Origin: Actinoalloteichus hymeniacidonis | GTDB lineage: Bacteria; Actinomycetota; Actinomycetes; Mycobacteriales; Pseudonocardiaceae | NCBI RefSeq assembly: GCF_014203365.1 | Contig: NZ_JACHIS010000001.1 | Location: forward strand, 3,596,001-3,660,000 | Direction of reading: 5' to 3' | DNA: 64,000 nucleotides | In this document: positions 60,797 through 64,000 of the stretch, piece by piece | Layout: each line of letters starts with the position of its first letter | Position numbering within the stretch: position 1 is the stretch's first letter | Position numbers and translations under genes: made by a program | Notes under the pieces: generated by a model | Told to the model about the DNA's origin: nothing | Database searches by the model: none | The model's input: the letters and a program-made list of their open reading frames with translations, nothing else

Positions 60797-61524
60797 CCTC
60801 GGTCTCCTTCTCGGCTGTGCTGTTCACTGGTCCGACGGCGTGCTGCGACACCACAGCAGGCGCCATGCTGTTGAGACTCGTTTGTCCGAGTCGGCCCGTG
60901 CTGTCGCCGAACGCGCCGGTCCCCGTCCCCATCGGTCTCCCGGCACGGGCCGCCGCTTCGCGGCGATGTCGTGTTCTCTCGCCACGCGAGACGGCGAGGA
61001 GGAAACGGCCAGGCGGGCGACCACCGCAGACCGACATCAGAGCCGTTCGACCGACATGCGAGGCCGACTCGCGACCTGGAAGAACGGTAGCCGATCTCCA
61101 TGCCGCGCCGGGCACCGACCGGGAGGTCCGTCGGACCGTTTCGGAGATCGTCGGGTCGGTCGGGATGGGCGGACGCGACGGCAGGCCGGCCATTCGGCGC
61201 GGACCGCGACGGCGATGACGTGGGTGGGGGCTCGGCCGTACGAGGGCGATACGGCATCGAGGCCGGGGCGGACGCCGGGTGCCGTCGGGCCGCCCCGTCG
61301 AGGAGACCCTCGCCGAAGGCGGGCGCGCTCAGCGCCGCCGATACGCAGGCGGCCACGGACGCGACGGTCCGATGGCCGTCATCTCGCCACGAGTGCCGAG
61401 CTCGGACGGACGACCATGACAGGCGTCGAGTGCGTCGGACGGCTGCGTGAATACGGGATCTCGAAGAGCAGGAGTCGGGCGGGCACGCTGGCCGGGCGAG
61501 ACGGCCCGGCCGACGGCCCGAGGT
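60797..61524. other. Intergenic region without a recognisable gene
   Basis: About 730 bases between the kinase start and a small Cys-rich gene. Open frames exist on both strands but their translations are Arg/Pro/Gly-rich, lack good ribosome binding sites and match nothing known. The kinase promoter is expected near 60800-60900; no clear -35/-10 pair was found. Confidence 0.5.
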
Positions 61525-61749
61525 TCACCGCACCGACGCCAGCCGCGCTCTCGGTCGCGACCGGGTCACCTCCAGGCAGCGCGGGCAACGCTGTTCGTCG
61601 AAATAGCAGACTTCGATGGGCTCACGATTGAGCGGTGAGAAAGCGACCGTCGATTCACAGACCGGATCGACGGGGTTGTATCCGTCCCAGTCCTCTTCGG
61701 CGAGATGGGTATCTCCAGCGCGGACGGAGCGCACGAACCAGGCGTACAT
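61525..61749 (-). CDS. Small Cys-containing protein of unknown function
   Basis: A 74-residue protein starting MYAWFVRSVRAGDTH, with LAEEDWDGYNPVDPVC and a Cys pair CYFDEQRCPRC at the end. The Cys spacing (C-x5-C-x6-CPRC pattern) suggests metal binding. Start 61749 has GGAG five bases upstream; the frame runs on upstream but that part is low-complexity. The low-bias sequence argues for a true gene. It lies in a zone of small genes close to a DUF397 gene. Confidence 0.6.
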   Translation of the reverse strand: MYAWFVRSVRAGDTHLAEEDWDGYNPVDPVCESTVAFSPLNREPIEVCYFDEQRCPRCLEVTRSRPRARLASVR

Positions 61750-62365
61750 GGGGACTCCGGGAGAGCGGGCGAACCCCGGGGCGACCGACGGGTTCGCGGA
61801 TACGACAGAGGGAAGCCTCCCGATGGAGGACGACACGGGCCGGTCCGAGTCCGGCGGAGATCTGTCTGCGCTCGCAGCGTTGTCGGTTCGATGAGGTACG
61901 CCCACCGGAACTAAGTCATGGGTCGATACCCCAGACTGTACGGACGGTCCACCGACGTCCATGTGATCACCTCCATGAGAAACGGTTGAAAGCCGACCAT
62001 CAGCTTGGTACGCATTCGGAGCCAGTGGTCGAGTTACACCCGGATGTGCTACCTGTTTTTCGGCCGAATGGAGTATTCACCGCAGGCGAACGGGCGAAAG
62101 TCCGCCGGCTCGACCGACTCCGCATCGACCGAGACGGGCGGGTTTCGTGCCTGCCGACTGCTGCGGGACGGGGCCGGGGAAGAGGTCGCGGCCTGACGGA
62201 GGTCGGCACGATCCGCATCATCGTCCGCCACGCCGGATCTCGCATGACGAGTTCACCCTCGGCGGCCGACTGGTCCGATCCGCGAACGTATCGCGACCGA
62301 TGTCCACCCGATCAGCTGAGCCGGCTACCGGCCTGCCGAACCGATGACAAAGAAGTACCCCCCTT
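61750..62365. other. Intergenic region without a recognisable gene
   Basis: About 600 bases without a convincing gene. Small open frames on both strands have no ribosome binding site and no family similarity. It lies between the small Cys gene start and the stem-loop at 62366-62402. Confidence 0.5.
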
Positions 62366-62402
62366 GCGGCCCCGGTGCCCCTCCCCCTGGCACCGGGGCC
62401 GC
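62366..62402 (-). terminator. Very strong stem-loop after a small Cys/His-rich gene
   Basis: Perfect 14-bp inverted repeat (GCGGCCCCGGTGCC / GGCACCGGGGCCGC) with a 9-base loop, 45 bases past the stop of the gene ending at 62448. No clear U-tract. Confidence 0.75.
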
Positions 62403-62447
62403 CTCTCGTCCGAGGAGTGCCACCGACCGGCCCGCGCGGCCAAGCGT

Positions 62448-62648
62448 TCACCCTTGGGTCCACGCACCGCAGGGCGGCGAGAACCACGTGTCGGGCCGAC
62501 CGGCGGCCATACACCGCACACAGGTCCAGGTGCGGTGGCCCAGCACGTCCGGTGTGCAGTCACAGGGATGCCAGCCGACGAGCAACTCACCGGGGCCCAA
62601 CGGGTGGTGCCCACTGGGACAGCGGGACGGCCACCTCGGTTCGCTCAT
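62448..62648 (-). CDS. Small Cys/His-rich (zinc-ribbon-like) protein
   Basis: A 66-residue protein: CPSGHHPLGPGELLVGWHPC, then DCTPDVLGHRTWTCVRCMAA and GRPDTWFSPPC. Four or more Cys and several His in paired spacing strongly suggest a zinc ribbon. I recall similar unnamed actinobacterial proteins but no function. ATG at 62648; no obvious ribosome binding site, so the start is uncertain. A strong stem-loop follows the stop. Confidence 0.6.
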   Translation of the reverse strand: MSEPRWPSRCPSGHHPLGPGELLVGWHPCDCTPDVLGHRTWTCVRCMAAGRPDTWFSPPCGAWTQG

Positions 62649-63056
62649 ATGTTCGATGCTGCGATGCGGTTGGTTGTGATCGCAACAAGATGGGAATCAC
62701 GTCGGGAGGCCGACTACCGCCTCGCTCGGCCGTGAACGGCGACCGGGCGGACACGCTTACACCCGAGATTCGCGATCACCGAGTGTTCACCGCAGCCCGA
62801 TCGAAACGCGGGATCACCGGCCGCCTGCTGCCATCCCGCGGGCCAAGACCGCCCTGGCGACATGGAACGGCCCCGACGCACGGGGAAGTCGACCGTCGGG
62901 GCCGTCTTCTCCCCATATCGGCAGCCGGATCGCGTGGCCGGCTAGGCCGTCCGGATGATCGTCGGGCCGACAACGCGGCGAACGGGTGATGTCCCGACCC
63001 GAGGTCATGTCCTGACGCCCAACGACGCCGACCCGCGCGGGCACCGGGATCGGACG
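62649..63056. other. Intergenic region without a gene
   Basis: About 400 bases with no credible coding sequence. It contains the inverted repeat at 62867-62905 that ends the transcript of the 169-residue protein. Confidence 0.5.
62867..62905 (-). terminator. Stem-loop after the 169-residue protein gene
   Basis: Perfect 11-bp inverted repeat (ACGGCCCCGAC / GTCGGGGCCGT) with a 17-base loop, about 150 bases past the stop at 63057. It reads as a stem from either strand; the plus-strand side is followed by pyrimidines. Confidence 0.6.
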
Positions 63057-63566
63057 TCAACCACTCCCGATCTCCGATGCGGCGTCGAGTTGCGCAGCAC
63101 AGGCGTCACGCACCAGCTCGCGGAGCTCGATGGCCGAGCCGGAGAAGCCGTCGTCCCAGACCTCGTCGACGCCGAACGCTCCCGACAACGGCAGGGCGTA
63201 GGCCTCGTCGACGTAGGACACCGCGTGCAACACCCGGTCCACGGTCCAGGCCACCCACCGTTCCTCGACGAGGCCCTGGAGACACAACCTGGCCAGGTAG
63301 CGGAAGCACGCCTCGGCGGCCTCGACCTGTGTGGCGAACGGTGCCACCGCCACTTCCTGGAGGACCGACGGCATCAGGTCGCGAATCTCCCTGGCGTCCT
63401 CGGCACCGAGACCGGCCAACTCCCGCAGTGCCGGTCCGTCCCAGCCCTGGACGAGCCACTCCGCCGCCCACCAGGGCACCCGGTCGGTCTCCAACAGACC
63501 GAGCACCCACCACGCCGCCACCTGCTCGGGCGGCGGGGTCTCCGATTCGAGCCCCGGAATGATCAT
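63057..63566 (-). CDS. Conserved-looking protein of unknown function
   Basis: A 169-residue protein, rich in Trp and Leu near the start (VAAWWVLGLLETDRVPWWAA) with EWLVQGWDGPALRELAGLGA, then a helical C-terminal half (ACFRYLARLCLQGLVEERW). The composition is non-random and the frame has no competing gene, so it should be real. No domain recognised, no signal peptide. ATG 63566 is preceded by AAGGAGGG, but only about two bases separate it from the start, closer than usual; initiation may be special or a different start may be used. Confidence 0.65.
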   Translation of the reverse strand: MIIPGLESETPPPEQVAAWWVLGLLETDRVPWWAAEWLVQGWDGPALRELAGLGAEDAREIRDLMPSVLQEVAVAPFATQVEAAEACFRYLARLCLQGLVEERWVAWTVDRVLHAVSYVDEAYALPLSGAFGVDEVWDDGFSGSAIELRELVRDACAAQLDAASEIGSG

Positions 63567-63799
63567 TCCCTCCTTTCTAGCCCTGCAGTGCGGGCAAGAC
63601 CATCTCCTTTCCCGAATCGGAGCCGATCAGAGCAGTGATCGGGCGGACACCGCGACTACGCGGAACCACGAGCGGCGTCGAACTCGCAACGCTCACCCGA
63701 TCGGGAGCGATTCCCACCGACCGAACCAACGTGAAGCCCGAGATCGGACCGATACGGCTACCGTGTGGTGACCGCTTCACTCGTCCAAGGGAGCAGTCC

Positions 63800-63997
63800 A
63801 TGACCTATCTCGGTCCGGGCCTGCGCCGGTCGGCAGGTGGCTCACCGCACGAGTCCTCGGTCGAGATCGCACAGGCGCCCGGTCTCACCTGCATCCGCGA
63901 CGCGAAACACCGCCACGGCGGAACTCTCGAGATCAGCAGGCGCCGGTTCCTCGATTTCATCCGCGCGATCAAACAGGACCGCCTGCGCCGACCATGA
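63800..63997 (+). CDS. DUF397 domain protein (second copy)
   Basis: A 65-residue protein with a degenerate DUF397 pattern: MTYLGPGLRRSAGGS, CIRDAKHRHGGTLEISRRRF and a terminal FLDFIRAIKQD. The usual WxKSS opening and CVEVA are weak (SSVEIAQAPG remains). Start 63800 has AGGGAG seven bases upstream. An ATG at 63994-63996 overlaps its stop in ATGA, so another gene probably begins at the window edge; it could be the partner regulator, but only a few bases are visible. Promoter region 63567-63799 contains TACCGT near 63763. Confidence 0.75.
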   Translation: MTYLGPGLRRSAGGSPHESSVEIAQAPGLTCIRDAKHRHGGTLEISRRRFLDFIRAIKQDRLRRP

Positions 63998-64000
63998 ACA

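Noticed and set aside
1-64000. CRISPR array, tRNA or rRNA genes, insertion sequences, prophage
   Set aside because: No regularly spaced repeats, no cloverleaf-like segments, no transposase or integrase motifs and no long terminal repeats were seen on reading both strands.

Overview
The window is GC-rich DNA with frequent GTG starts, dense short-overlap operons and protein families typical of actinomycetes: XRE/DUF5753 plus DUF397 pairs, a DUF574 methyltransferase, an AfsR-like regulator, a CGNR zinc-finger protein, MocR regulators and an IdeR/DmdR-type iron box. A filamentous actinomycete, plausibly of the Pseudonocardiaceae, fits best; the species cannot be told from the window. No rRNA, tRNA, CRISPR array, insertion sequence or phage module was seen.

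Layout. 1-14.5 kb: ordinary metabolic and regulatory genes (SDR, acyl-CoA dehydrogenase, metallophosphoesterase behind a coupled small ORF, DksA/TraR-type protein, two paralogous ADP-ribosylglycohydrolases, MFS pump, deazaflavin-type oxidoreductase, ketoglutarate-semialdehyde-type aldehyde dehydrogenase, MocR regulator divergent from an alpha/beta hydrolase, XRE-DUF397 pair). 14.5-25.5 kb: a ten-gene minus-strand operon for uptake and De Ley-Doudoroff-type breakdown of a galactose/galactonate-like sugar (CUT2 ABC importer, zinc dehydrogenase, DUF4380 protein, SDR, FadR-type regulator, DgoD dehydratase, KDPGal aldolase, PfkB kinase), with a promoter and an AT-rich palindrome in front. 25.5-28.7 kb: NmrA-like gene and TetR gene sharing paired operators, a CGNR protein and a probably leaderless TetR gene. 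28.7-38.1 kb: an nhaA remnant, a PL9-type pectate lyase, a metal-sensing ArsR repressor, a yybP-ykoY (Mn2+) riboswitch in front of a cation exchanger, a PL26-type exo-rhamnogalacturonan lyase, DoxX and MFS genes. Three of these promoters carry a LacI-type operator.

38.1-46 kb: an iron-box-controlled siderophore uptake operon (lipoprotein, two FecCD permeases, ATPase, then two exporter-fold ABC half-transporters whose ATPase motifs are complementary: one has lost its Walker motifs, the other its signature). 46.3-53.5 kb: a 1010-residue AfsR/SARP-like regulator, an MRB1590-type ABC ATPase, a bile-acid/sodium symporter homologue, an SRPBCC protein and apt. 53.7-60.8 kb: DUF574 methyltransferase, large-subunit catalase, then CBS protein and separate LigD-type phosphoesterase and polymerase genes, a small acidic protein and a membrane Ser/Thr kinase. 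60.8-64 kb: sparse DNA with small Cys-rich proteins, strong stem-loops, an unknown 169-residue protein and a second DUF397 gene at the edge.

How it works together: the middle of the window reads as a plant-cell-wall (pectin and galactose) utilisation zone next to metal homeostasis (Mn efflux, Fe-siderophore uptake). The most notable signals are the Mn riboswitch plus metal-sensing repressor on one exchanger, the asymmetric ABC pair, the shared LacI-type operators and the complete galactonate operon. All functional calls rest on motif recognition by eye; no database search was run.
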